A DNA stretch of 64,000 bases from an uncultured Candidatus Melainabacteria bacterium. GTDB taxonomy: Bacteria > Cyanobacteriota > Vampirovibrionia > Gastranaerophilales > Gastranaerophilaceae. The translations under genes and the position numbers were made by a program. Positions 41,281-51,000 of the stretch are shown in pieces (position 1 is the first letter of the stretch; each line of letters starts with the position of its first letter). Under the pieces are notes generated by a model that saw only the letters and a list, made by a program, of their open reading frames with translations, did not search any database and was not told the origin of the DNA. Location of the stretch: positions 124,001 through 188,000 of the forward strand of contig CAKUXM010000001.1 in the NCBI GenBank assembly GCA_934700335.1. Reading direction: 5' to 3'.

Positions 41281-41293
41281 TTGATTAAGTGTT
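41281..41293 (-). promoter_or_regulatory. recurrent early leader motif, copy 5
   Basis: Minus strand AACACTTAATCAA, 30 bases before ATG 41251 and about 100 bases after the -10 at 41391-41396. Confidence 0.6.
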
Positions 41294-41390
41294 TTTTTTG
41301 TAAACTGTTAGCAAGTTGTTTATATATTCTTTTATACTGGTCAATTAATTTTTTAAATATCCAGTTTGTTGCTGTTCTGTTTACTCTTAA

Positions 41391-41419
41391 ATTGTATCAC
41401 AAGTGAAATAAAAAATCAA
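41391..41419 (-). promoter_or_regulatory. leftmost early promoter
   Basis: Minus strand: -35 TTGATT (41419-41414), 17 bp, -10 TACAAT (41396-41391). Its spacer TTTTATTTCACTTGTGA differs at two positions from that of the 35.84-kb promoter. A degenerate operator (GTATCAC-AAGT-GAAATAA) overlaps it. Confidence 0.75.
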
Positions 41420-41437
41420 GTGTTTTGTTTTATTTTG

Positions 41438-41455
41438 TTATAACATTTGTAATAA
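41438..41455. promoter_or_regulatory. repressor operator upstream of the leftmost early promoter
   Basis: TTATAAC-ATTT-GTAATAA: left arm exact, right arm 6 of 7, spacer 4 bp, as at 35702-35719. It lies 19 bp upstream of the -35. Confidence 0.65.
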
Positions 41456-41880
41456 ATCTTCATGAAATCATGCTATAAAGCAATAATAATTTGAAATAAA
41501 AAAAATATAGAGAGTGATACAAGTGAAATAATTTTTGCTTTTAGTTGTTAGTTGTTTACTCTCTAATAAAAATTAATCTATTAATAATTATATTGTATAA
41601 ATATAATGCTTAAATTAATGTAAATAAAATATATTATTTTATTGAATTACATATATAATTGAATTGTAAACAGTCTTATTTCACATCATCTGATGCCATA
41701 GGGGGAACAGCACCCACGAGCCATAGCGTATATACCCTCTTAAAAATCTGTGATAAATTTTCTTAAAGGAAATATAAATCAATTTTAAGGTTGGTTAGGG
41801 TTAGTCATGATAGTTTGTACCTAAATCACAACTAACCCATGAAATCTCTCAATAACTCCGATAGAGATTTAATAATTTTA
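41456..41880. other. gene-free region after terminase, candidate virion DNA ends
   Basis: No gene is seen from 41,252 to 41,880. In a T7-like genome the terminal repeat lies between terminase and the early genes. At 41695-41736 a GC-rich block stands out from AT-rich flanks: it has CATAGGGGGAAC and two GCCATAG copies 25 bp apart. A hairpin AAATCTCT/AGAGATTT (41842-41870) follows the terminase stop. These are candidates for the packaging site, not proven. Confidence 0.5.
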
Positions 41881-43578
41881 TCAAATATCAAACCAACATT
41901 CTGTATCTTTTGATTCCTCACCAAAGAACTCATCCCAAAATGCTTCTTCCTCAGCTTCCTGTCTAAGTCTAATCTCCTCATCAGCATCAATAGACAACAT
42001 ATCCAAACAATCAGCAACAGCAATAGCTAAAACATCAAGTCTATCATCATGTGCTAATGAATTTCTATCCTTAGTTAATCTAGTCATTTGATAGAATAAT
42101 GAATATTGTTGTTGTTTTTCTAGTGGATATATTTTAATACTCTCTAAATCTTCTCTAATAACTTTCTTATCTACAATTAGTCTATGTTGATTCATAACAG
42201 GTTCAAGAGTATCAATAATTCTTCTTTCCTTTTGTGTATTATGTCTAACTTCTTCTAAAGAAACAGGATAGATTCTTCTCGTTACAGGTGATAACAATGT
42301 CGTGAACATACCATCACCAAAGTTAGATTCAATCTTAATTTTATTAACCTTGTATTCTTTTGCTAAGTTTGCTAGTTTTTCTAAGTTCTCTTGACAATAA
42401 CCACCTTGTAAACCTCCAGCTTTAAGTAGGAAGATTTGAGCATTAATAACAGCAACAATAACAAAAGCTAACTCATCCTGACCTCTACCTGATGGGTCTA
42501 TTGCCATTGCTTTATAAGTATATGGAAGCCATTTAATGTCTACTAAGGGGATTGGTGAATAGAATTTATCTGTACCAATACCATTACAAGGTAAATCTTT
42601 GATAACCTGATTAGGAGCAGAACCATAAGCAACTTTCTCAGGAGCAATCTCTTTATCACAATCCATAACAATTAAATCAGAACACTTTAAAGGGTATCTT
42701 TCTAAATCAGATAAGGTTGTATCTAACATTTGTTGCATAGCAAACTTACTTCTACCTTCTGATTCAAGTTTTAAAATATCATCTTCATTGAATCTTAATG
42801 GGTCTGTAGGCATACCAACTAATTCAGGTTTCTCAGCTAACCTTTGAATAATAGCTGGAGCTAACTTATCACCATATTTCTCTTGTTGTTGTTGTGTTGG
42901 ATATTTAATAGGAAAGATTCTTACTTGATGTCCTTTGTTATAAAGTTCATTATAAATTGATAACTCTGTGTGTGGTGTTCCTAAGTAAAGAATACTTCCT
43001 CTTAATGGTTGTACAATCTGTCTGAACTCAGTAACAGCAGCTTTAACTTTATCTCTCTCAGTTTGAGTGTTACAATTCTCAGATGTTTCAATATCGTCTG
43101 CAATAATTTGTGTTGCACGATTCCCTGTTAATTGTCCAAAGATGCCTAAAGCTTTACAACTAGGTTGAATCCTTGCTAAAGATGCTGATGAAGCTGTATC
43201 GAATTGTAACGCACTATCACGACATATCCCATCAACAGGCTTTAGAGGGGCAAGAAAAGGCACAACCTCCATTAAGTTTCTTGTAAACCTCATAAACTTA
43301 CAAGCTTCTGTTTGATTGGCTGATACCGATAATATTTGTGTGTTCACAGCATCATTATCGAATTGCCAATCGGAAAAACATCCTGTAATTGTTGATTTAG
43401 CTACTCCTCTAAACCCTTCAATTACTTTATCAGAAGCTCCATATTGAAGTTCATCAGCAATCATATATTGTATATCAGTTGGAGAAGGTAATCCAATATA
43501 CTTAAATACAACATAAAGGAAGTTTTTGAAGTTATCTCTACACTTCCTGTGCTGAATCCCATCTATCATAATTTCCAT
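41881..43578 (-). CDS. terL: terminase large subunit, T7 gp19-like
   Basis: 565 residues. ATPase: Walker A EGFRGVAKST near 56, Walker B QIIADDIET near 160. Nuclease: AIDPSGRGQDE near 359 and a late DDRLDVLAIA near 512. It cuts concatemers and drives DNA into the head. T7-type DNA maturase B length. Last gene of the late region. Confidence 0.94.
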   Translation of the reverse strand: MEIMIDGIQHRKCRDNFKNFLYVVFKYIGLPSPTDIQYMIADELQYGASDKVIEGFRGVAKSTITGCFSDWQFDNDAVNTQILSVSANQTEACKFMRFTRNLMEVVPFLAPLKPVDGICRDSALQFDTASSASLARIQPSCKALGIFGQLTGNRATQIIADDIETSENCNTQTERDKVKAAVTEFRQIVQPLRGSILYLGTPHTELSIYNELYNKGHQVRIFPIKYPTQQQQEKYGDKLAPAIIQRLAEKPELVGMPTDPLRFNEDDILKLESEGRSKFAMQQMLDTTLSDLERYPLKCSDLIVMDCDKEIAPEKVAYGSAPNQVIKDLPCNGIGTDKFYSPIPLVDIKWLPYTYKAMAIDPSGRGQDELAFVIVAVINAQIFLLKAGGLQGGYCQENLEKLANLAKEYKVNKIKIESNFGDGMFTTLLSPVTRRIYPVSLEEVRHNTQKERRIIDTLEPVMNQHRLIVDKKVIREDLESIKIYPLEKQQQYSLFYQMTRLTKDRNSLAHDDRLDVLAIAVADCLDMLSIDADEEIRLRQEAEEEAFWDEFFGEESKDTECWFDI

Positions 43579-43583
43579 AGAAG

Positions 43584-43805
43584 TTAATTAACCTTCTTTT
43601 CAGGCATAACATCCATATCATCAAAAGGTAATTGAACTACCTTATCACTTAATTTCTTCAATCCTTCATGTTTTGTCGTTGCTTGTATGTTTTGTTGTTT
43701 TAAAAAGTTCATAACAACTTCTAATTCTTTACCTGTTGGCTCTCCATCTAGTTTGTTTGATAAGCAATTAACAAATTTATCGTATAATTCACTCTCTTTA
43801 CTCAT
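43584..43805 (-). CDS. terS: terminase small subunit, T7 gp18-like
   Basis: 73 residues. FVNCLSNKLDGEPTGKELEV then VMNFLKQQNIQA is the pattern of DNA maturase A of T7-like phages. The ATG at 43805 has AAAGGA 7 bases upstream and overlaps the amidase stop by one base; a longer in-frame start inside that gene is unlikely. It sits directly before terL. Confidence 0.82.
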   Translation of the reverse strand: MSKESELYDKFVNCLSNKLDGEPTGKELEVVMNFLKQQNIQATTKHEGLKKLSDKVVQLPFDDMDVMPEKKVN

Positions 43806-44278
43806 TATTTTTCCTTTAATTTTAACCAATACCAATAAGATTTATGTTGTATGTAATCCTCAACCTCCTTAATCCCTCTTAAACCAATATAAGGTAAGGA
43901 ATTAATGTCAATCTTACCAGCTGAACTTGTGTTTGGATGTCTTAATCCAAAACCAGCATGTGTTTCTACTTGTTTTAATGGATGAAATCCATATTTCAGA
44001 CATAGTTCTGCATTTAGTTTACACATAGCTTCTACTTGCTTTTGTGTCGGAGGTGTGTTGATGTCCTTGCGACAGCAAATAGCAACACCAATACGACCTG
44101 TATTTCCACCACCAACATGAGCTGCATACTTTCCATCAGTACAGTTTTCATTATCGAAAGGTTTATATTTACCTTCATAGATTTTTCCATTACCATCAAT
44201 AATGAAATGGTAGTGGTTTAAATCACATTGATTAGGTTTATAACCTCCAGCAGTCCAATGATTAACAATACTTTTCAT
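43805..44278 (-). CDS. N-acetylmuramoyl-L-alanine amidase (endolysin)
   Basis: 157 residues, Amidase_2 fold as in T7 lysozyme. VNHWTAGG (first zinc His, residue 7), HYHFIIDGNG, AHVGGGNTGRIGVAICC, ETHAGFG (second His) and a third-ligand position GKIDI with Asp in place of the T7 Cys. It cleaves the peptide from the glycan in peptidoglycan. Here it lies in the late lysis group rather than in the middle region as T7 gp3.5. Confidence 0.9.
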   Translation of the reverse strand: MKSIVNHWTAGGYKPNQCDLNHYHFIIDGNGKIYEGKYKPFDNENCTDGKYAAHVGGGNTGRIGVAICCRKDINTPPTQKQVEAMCKLNAELCLKYGFHPLKQVETHAGFGLRHPNTSSAGKIDINSLPYIGLRGIKEVEDYIQHKSYWYWLKLKEK

Positions 44279-44281
44279 TGA

Positions 44282-44473
44282 CTACCTTCTTTCTAAAATT
44301 AACTTATCTATTTTATTTTCAATACGGATTAAGTGTTGTGTAATTTCTGTTATATCTTCCTTTGGAGCAGCATAAGCTGTCATTCCTTGATATGTTACAA
44401 AGATTCCTGAAGAAATTAGAAATTGCAAAACCATAAACACAATTCCGTAAACTATTAATGTCTTTTTATCCAT
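44282..44473 (-). CDS. holin-like small membrane protein
   Basis: 63 residues with one N-terminal transmembrane helix (LIVYGIVFMVLQFLISSGIFV) and a charged helical tail (HLIRIENKIDKLILERR). Position directly before the amidase suggests the holin, or a spanin-like partner; single-helix topology leaves both open. Confidence 0.65.
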   Translation of the reverse strand: MDKKTLIVYGIVFMVLQFLISSGIFVTYQGMTAYAAPKEDITEITQHLIRIENKIDKLILERR

Positions 44474-44974
44474 TTATCTCTTAATTTCTTTATATAATTT
44501 TTTAATTCTTTCAACAATCCATATTGGAGTTTGATAAATATCAACAACACGATACATAATCTCAGCAACAACAGGATTAACTTTTGTTTTAAGTAAGCAA
44601 GTCTTAAATATTAAACTAGACAAGTGTCTTTGATAATTTATTGTTGATTTATCATCACACATAACATCATGAAACAAAGCTGGTATTTGAAATTTCATAT
44701 TTCCCTTCCCAATGTTAAAAGGAATTGTTGCACCATCAAATACATAACCACCATGTGCAAACAAGGTATGATACCTTACAACACCATAACCATCTTCATA
44801 TTTAATTGTTAATGAAGATGGATATGTTGTTTTAAATTGTTTCTTTTGTTTTTGTTTAATAACTTCTAAACTATCATTAAATAACACAGCTCTAGTTTTA
44901 ATATTAGGGTCATTGCTTAATGACACGTCTAATATTTTCACTATTCTTCTCTTTTCTCTTACCAAGAGGAACAT
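44474..44974 (-). CDS. DUF1353-like phage protein
   Basis: 166 residues. GGYVFDGATIPFNIG, PALFHDVMCDDKS and the following helical region match DUF1353, found near lysis and tail genes of many phages; function unknown. Start is uncertain: ATG 44974 has GGAG 11 bases upstream, while GTG 44941 with AGAGAAG would overlap the previous gene less. Confidence 0.75.
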   Translation of the reverse strand: MFLLVREKRRIVKILDVSLSNDPNIKTRAVLFNDSLEVIKQKQKKQFKTTYPSSLTIKYEDGYGVVRYHTLFAHGGYVFDGATIPFNIGKGNMKFQIPALFHDVMCDDKSTINYQRHLSSLIFKTCLLKTKVNPVVAEIMYRVVDIYQTPIWIVERIKKLYKEIKR

Positions 44975-45053
44975 TTATTTGGAATCTCCAACCACCATTA
45001 AAATTGGTTGGAGTTATCCAAAAGTAACGTAACCAATTAAACACTTTCCTCAT
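44910..45053 (-). CDS. possible 47-residue protein
   Basis: MRKVFNWLRYFWITPTNF... with a basic tail (PLGKRKEKNSENIRR). It overlaps the genes on both sides in another frame (17 and 65 bases). AGAAGA before ATG. Tentative. Confidence 0.4.
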   Translation of the reverse strand: MRKVFNWLRYFWITPTNFNGGWRFQINVPLGKRKEKNSENIRRVIKQ

Positions 45054-45528
45054 TATCTTCTGTTTCTTCAATTTTTGCCAAAAATCTATAGTCTTTAGTA
45101 AGAAAGAAGTTGTCCAGTTGTTCAGATGTAACACCTAGAGCTTGACCTAGCAAATTAAATAATGGAAATTTTCTATAAAACTCTAAAGCTTCATCAAATC
45201 TATTCAGATACAAAGCCTTTGTAATCTCATCAAGTTCAGCTTGTTCTATCATTGCTCTAATTTGTGTTTTCCTAATGCCACGTGCCAAGATTAAAGCTTC
45301 AAACACATCACCACGTGTCATAGAGATATTGCCTATTTCTTCTTGTCTTTCAGTTTCTTTTTTTGCTTTGTACTCTTCTGTGTCTCTCAAATCCGTAAAT
45401 TCGCCGTTGATGATATCCCATTCGTCTGGGTGTTCTGAAAAATATGCCCAGCGTGTCTCATCACACGTTGCTATGTACCCTTCAACTGGTGTATTGTATG
45501 GGGTTTTATTTTCATCAAAATATATCAT
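45037..45528 (-). CDS. tail-fibre-associated protein, unknown
   Basis: 163 residues. An N-terminal beta-like part (WAYFSEHPDEWDIINGEFTD) is followed by a helical domain (RGDVFEALILARGIRKTQ, LDEITKALYLNRFDEALEF). Similar proteins accompany tail-fibre genes and may be assembly factors. Placed between the adhesin and lysis genes. Confidence 0.6.
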   Translation of the reverse strand: MIYFDENKTPYNTPVEGYIATCDETRWAYFSEHPDEWDIINGEFTDLRDTEEYKAKKETERQEEIGNISMTRGDVFEALILARGIRKTQIRAMIEQAELDEITKALYLNRFDEALEFYRKFPLFNLLGQALGVTSEQLDNFFLTKDYRFLAKIEETEDNEESV

Positions 45529-45540
45529 TCGTTTTCCTTT

Positions 45541-46764
45541 CTAAGCTACATTAGCCATATAATTTATGTTTTTAATCTTTGGTGTTAAATAGACATTTTT
45601 TATACATTTTTTGTCGGCTGATAATTGGTCATATTCAACTTTTGTACATTCTACCCATTTTTCTACTTTTTGTGTTGCTGTTATTGTTATTTCTTTAACT
45701 ACTACGCCATGTGTACCGCCTGTAGTATTGGCAATCTTGTAATATTTGTAATATCCAGTATTAGGTAAATTAATATATTCCGTTATCGTACTAGCATTAG
45801 CAGTAAGATTGCTATATGTAGCAATCTTAACCCAGTTTATACCGTTATCACTTCCATAAATAGTACCTGCGTGAAGTCCGCCATTAGCATTCGGCGCACC
45901 TTGAGATAAAATAAATTTCTTTATATTAAGCGGAATTGGGTTGTAGATAACAATTTCACAACTTGCAGGTACATATATACCATTAGTATTGCTCACATTA
46001 TTTGTATCAGTCTGCCCGTTAAAACAAGTTGAGATATTTGTTAAATGTCCTGCAACAGTGGTTGCATATAAAGCCACTGCAAAACTATTACCGCCAAGAG
46101 TACCAGCAGAAGATAAAATTGGTTGTGTAAAATTCATAACTTCTGCCCCTTTTTTACAAAGTTTATTTTTAACAAAAGCGCTAAAAATATCAGTTACAAT
46201 TTTTCTGTTATCATTTGACAATTGGTCATATTCTGATTTATTGCATTCTTGCCATTTGTGTTCTACTGTTGTTGCATTAATTCGAAGTTCACTAATACTC
46301 AATTGTGAAGTATTAGTAAATTCTATTTTTCCATATTTATGATTAGCTGATACTATTATATTTTGTACAGCACTTGCTGTTTGATTTCCTGTAAATGTAC
46401 GTAACAGCTCCCAATTGACACCGTCATCAGAACCATAAATTGAACCACCTGCCACATTATAACTTGTAGCAGATATGTTATATATTTTTATTGAAGAAAC
46501 CTTTAAGGCAATTGGATTGTACCATTTTACCCAGTGATTACCACCCGCACCAGTTTGCCAATAAGCAGTATTTGTTGGTGTTACTTGTCCATCAAAAGCT
46601 TGCCATAGGTATGTTCTAGTATCCCAATAGCTATCACCTAATACTGCAAAACTATCACCACCTAATACACCAAATGCAGAATTAACATCAGAGCCGTTAT
46701 ATGTTGTAGCTATTGGCTGTGTCCACGCTTTTTCAACTGTTATCTTTTTATAATATCTAACCAT
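45541..46764 (-). CDS. tail adhesin with two F5/8 type C-like (discoidin) modules
   Basis: 407 residues made of two similar halves. Each has LGG(D/N)SFAV, an AFDGQ/CFNGQ turn, IYNP(I)-type strand, IYGSD(D/N)G(V/I)NW and a terminal KW(Q/V)EC(N/T)K(S/V)EYDQLS. IYGSDDGVNWELL is typical of carbohydrate-binding discoidin-like domains. A virion receptor-binding role is inferred from its place next to the tail fibre. The duplication is clear. Confidence 0.8.
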   Translation of the reverse strand: MVRYYKKITVEKAWTQPIATTYNGSDVNSAFGVLGGDSFAVLGDSYWDTRTYLWQAFDGQVTPTNTAYWQTGAGGNHWVKWYNPIALKVSSIKIYNISATSYNVAGGSIYGSDDGVNWELLRTFTGNQTASAVQNIIVSANHKYGKIEFTNTSQLSISELRINATTVEHKWQECNKSEYDQLSNDNRKIVTDIFSAFVKNKLCKKGAEVMNFTQPILSSAGTLGGNSFAVALYATTVAGHLTNISTCFNGQTDTNNVSNTNGIYVPASCEIVIYNPIPLNIKKFILSQGAPNANGGLHAGTIYGSDNGINWVKIATYSNLTANASTITEYINLPNTGYYKYYKIANTTGGTHGVVVKEITITATQKVEKWVECTKVEYDQLSADKKCIKNVYLTPKIKNINYMANVA

Positions 46765-46776
46765 ATTTACCTCTAT

Positions 46777-47994
46777 CTAGTAGTAGAACACCATTCTTCC
46801 TGCAACTGGTGAATTAATACTATCCCCTGCACGAACATCAATTTCTTGAGCGTATGGGATATCAAAAAATGTTGTATCTCCCGCATATTTATATTTGACA
46901 GTAGTTATCGAACTAGCAAAGAATTTACCCGACTTAGAATATGTACTAACTGTATTCGCTGTAACTGTTGCATAATCTGAATAATTAAGTCCTGCAAAAT
47001 TAAACGGTACTAAATTTAATTTACCAGTTTCATCATAATCAATATCCTTAGCACTACTTTCTGTATGCTCTTTGACTTCTTGTAATGGAGTTTCTGTAGT
47101 GTATTGTAGAGAAGTCAAGACTTCTGATAATGCACCGTCAGCTATCTTGATTTTAGCAAGCTGTAAAGCTGTTTCACTTGCGGTAGTAGTAATTGAGATA
47201 GAAGAAGTAACCTCTTGCGTTTCTTCGTTTGTTACGTCCACTTTGTAGACATAATATGTACCGTCCGCATAGGAACTAATGTCGATAGGGGTAAAAGAAG
47301 AATAATCACCGCTAAAAACAACCGTCTTATTTATACCAGATACTACGTTATGATAGGTTTTGATAGTAGCACCAAGAGAGTCTTTGGCTCTTTGGTCTAA
47401 ATTATTCCAGTCGATATTGTCGAGGTTTCTGTTGGCTTTGTTTGTTATACCTGATTCTAATTCACTAACAACATCAACAGAATCTTTTAATTCTTCTGCT
47501 TTTGCAGTTGCAACATCAGCACTATTAGAAGCTTCTTCTGCTTTCTTAACACAAGTTTCTACACTCTCTTTAAATGTGTTAATTACATCTGTTGCATCTT
47601 TTACTTCTTGTATTTTATCTTCAATTTCTTCTTTATAAGCATTTATATCTTTTTGAAAGTTTTGTGTTTGTTGTTCATTCTTGTCGTACATTTCCTGAAC
47701 AGCATTAAAAACTTGTTCCTGTGCTAAGTTTTGTGTTTCTCCATTCAAAATATTCAAATCAGTAAAGCTTACTAATTTCTTTTTGATTGGTGTTGTTCTT
47801 CTGATAGAAACAACATCCTCAGCTTGTAATTCATCTTTTACTTCAATCTGTGATGAAGTAATATATGTATAATTTGTTGTTTTAACATCATTAACCAAAA
47901 CAACAATATGTTCTTTCTTTATATAAGGAAAAGGGATAGTAAATTTACTATCCCCTGAGTAAGAGTAATCAACTCTTGCATAATATGTTGTCAT
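46777..47994 (-). CDS. tail fibre protein with T7 gp17-type N-terminus
   Basis: 405 residues. The first about 110 (YSYSGDSKFTIPFPYIKKEH, VVSIRRTTPIKKKLVSFTD, NLAQEQVFNAVQEM) are the domain that docks T7 fibres to the tail. Then a coiled coil (about 110-185) and a beta-rich C-terminal part. T7 fibres are longer; the separate adhesin downstream may supply binding. Confidence 0.9.
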   Translation of the reverse strand: MTTYYARVDYSYSGDSKFTIPFPYIKKEHIVVLVNDVKTTNYTYITSSQIEVKDELQAEDVVSIRRTTPIKKKLVSFTDLNILNGETQNLAQEQVFNAVQEMYDKNEQQTQNFQKDINAYKEEIEDKIQEVKDATDVINTFKESVETCVKKAEEASNSADVATAKAEELKDSVDVVSELESGITNKANRNLDNIDWNNLDQRAKDSLGATIKTYHNVVSGINKTVVFSGDYSSFTPIDISSYADGTYYVYKVDVTNEETQEVTSSISITTTASETALQLAKIKIADGALSEVLTSLQYTTETPLQEVKEHTESSAKDIDYDETGKLNLVPFNFAGLNYSDYATVTANTVSTYSKSGKFFASSITTVKYKYAGDTTFFDIPYAQEIDVRAGDSINSPVAGRMVFYY

Positions 47995-48008
47995 TTATTT
48001 TATATCTC

Positions 48009-51000
48009 CTAATAGAAATTATTTAATTCATTCAAATCATTATTTAATCCTTGATTGATTAATAGATTTAATTTATTAGATAAAGATTCTTGTTGAGCAT
48101 CTCCTAGTGAAACACCTTCTTTATTCATTAACTCAGGATGGTCAAACATAACATCTTCTTTTGCTTTATTGTTATACTCAATAAATAAAGCTTTCAAAGC
48201 ATTTATCTTTGTTTCATCTGCTGATGTGAATTTAACACCATTTGCTTTAGCACCATCTGTTAAAATACCATCAGGAAGTTCTTGATATTCAGGTGATGTT
48301 ACTAAATCTCTAACAGCTTCTCTCAACCCTGATTCTGATAAAGCTTCCATCATATAATCATAAGCATTTCTACCTTTAGCATCTTTGAAATCTTTATAGT
48401 TGTAGTTTGTTTTAGCAATTACATCAGTAATTTCTGATGGTTTAAAACCATACTCAGCTAACCTTAACAACTCATCATTTTCAGGAGTATGTTCAAGTGA
48501 AGTAGTATTAGAAATAATCAAGTTAGTAACATTTTGTTTCTCACCAAAGCAGTTTCTTCTTTGTTCTCCAAGACCTCTATTGAAATACATGTTTAACCAT
48601 CTTTCCATAAATGTCTTAGGTGATTTAGCATCTCTCTCACCAATAGTAGAAAGACCTTTAACAAAAGAAGCATCAGGTAAGAAACCAGCAGCTGTATTAG
48701 CTCCTAATTTCTCTAAGTTTTCTAACGTACTTCCATCTGTATCAAAGATTATGTTTAAAGCTGATACACCACTTCTAAAAGCAGCCTTATCAAGGAAGTT
48801 GTTTAGAATAATACCCCAACCTTCATTAATTACCTTTTCCATACTCATATAATCTTCATCTGTTGCTATTGATGTTCCTAATTCAACAATATCAGCAGCA
48901 AAGCCTAAAATTGTATGCAATGGTTCATAACCTTGATATGAAATGTATTTACCATCAGGTGTTACAATGGAATAAGGTCTCCAGCCTGTTGCTAACAAAG
49001 CTCTCTTTTCTTTAGGGTCTCTAGGTAAACTACCTGTGATTCCACCACTTAAAGCTATAGCACTAGCCATTGTTAAACTAAATGCACCAAAAGCAACTTG
49101 ACTTCTTGCTAAAGCACCTTCAGCTGTTTGACTAAACAATAGTTCTCTTTGTGATTTAGAACATAAAGCATAAAAGACATTATGGTCTAAGTTCATTTGT
49201 AAGATGTTTACACCTGTTTTAACAAATGGAAATAAGAACTTCAAAGCTGGGGCTTTACCAGCAATAGCATTATTAATACTTTCACCAGCAGCCATTGCCC
49301 AAGTTTGTTCTCTCATCTGTGTACCATCAAAAGCTTTACCATCTAATGGTGTTTGATATAAAGCTGATTTAGATTCATAATAAGCATCAATATCTAAAGG
49401 TCTACCTGAACCATCAAAGGAAGCATTAAAGAATTTATTAGCTTGATTTTCAATCCATTGTTGGTCATTTTGTTTACTGATAGTTTTTGCTAATTCTTCA
49501 GCTTGTAAATAAGCCTTAGATTTAACAATGCTTCTATAATTAAACTGAGACATAAATTCATCAGTAGCACCTATTAATCTTGTCATAAATGAGTGTAAGT
49601 TTTGTAAGTGTTCCAATATAGAAGTATCTTCTTTACCCCATTTATTGAAAGCTGCTTGTTGTGTTTCTGACATTGTATCTTTACCAAGATTAGTCATAGC
49701 ACCCTTACCGTTGATGAAAGCTTGTTTTGCTAATAAGTAAGCATCATTCCAGTTAGATAACATTGCATTTAATGTTCCTAAACCTTCCTTATACATAGCA
49801 TCACCACCACCAAAAACAGCACCAGCAAGCATCTTTTTAACAGGAAAGTATAAAGTATTCATAGCTCCTGATAAAACATTCTTACAGATTGTACCAACAC
49901 CTGATAACAAGTTGTGAACATAGTATGATTGGGCATTTTGCCAATTCAATAATGTTTTTCTTTGTCCGTCTAGTGTTGGAGCTTCTTTTGAAAGTTTTTC
50001 AACATAAGAGATTTGTTTATCTAAGATAGCATTTCTAATATCTTTAGCAAATACCTCTTTATCAAATCTTTTATCTTTTAATACTTTATCAATAGATTCA
50101 TTAAATGCTTGTTGTAAATCTTCATCTTTAATAAGTTTTAAGAAATTAACATCAGCATCAGCTAAAATAGAAGCAAGAATCTCCTGTTTCTTATTAACTA
50201 ATTCACCTTTAGTAAAGTTTAAATCTATTTTCTTTAAAGCATTTTCAATAATATCAGATAGAGCTGTTATACCATTTTTAGTAAACTCAGTCATTGTTTT
50301 ATTTGCATAAGCATCTTCAATGATATAAGAAGCCTTTTGAACATTTAATGCTAAACCTGAATAACTACGATAGGCTTCTATTCTATCTTGAAGCTTAGTC
50401 ATTAAATTCATTATTTCTCGTTTAGCTGCTTTATCTGTTGTTGTCATTAATTTTTGCTTTAAAGCATCTTGAAGTTTTAATGTTCCAAGTTCTCTCTTAA
50501 CTAAAGCTGCTAATTGCTCAGGATTACCTGAATATCTTAAAACATCTTCAGCATCTAAACCTTCAATAATCTGTTTTAAAACAGGGTCATTGTCAACAGC
50601 TTCACAGATTTCTTTCCAAGTTGTTTTAGCATAAGGAGTAAACTTATCAGCTGATTCCATAGCTAATCTATCTACATCAGCTGCTGTTTGATATTTGAAA
50701 TCACCCTTACCAACAGCATCAGCAACTTCTTCAACTGAATTAAAATCTTGTTTTTCTGATAACTCCATATAAACAACATCAGGTTCTCCTAGTTTACTTT
50801 TATCCCAGCCTTCAGGAGCATATTTATCATCCCACTTATCTCTACCAACTTCCACAAATCCATGTTTCTTATAAAGATTAGTTAGATATGTGTCATAACA
50901 ATCTAATTTAGTTGCTCCTTGTTGTTTTGCAAGTTCAATTAATTTATGTGATAACCCTTTACCACCTTTTTCTTTATGAATAAATACAGAAACTAAATCC

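Noticed and set aside
41789..41804. Telomere-like GGTTAGGGTTAG words
   Set aside because: Only a short chance-length run in non-coding DNA; no array or hairpin telomere structure.
44327..44338. Sixth copy of the early leader motif
   Set aside because: GGATTAAGTGTT here lies inside the holin-like coding region and is not ahead of a gene start.
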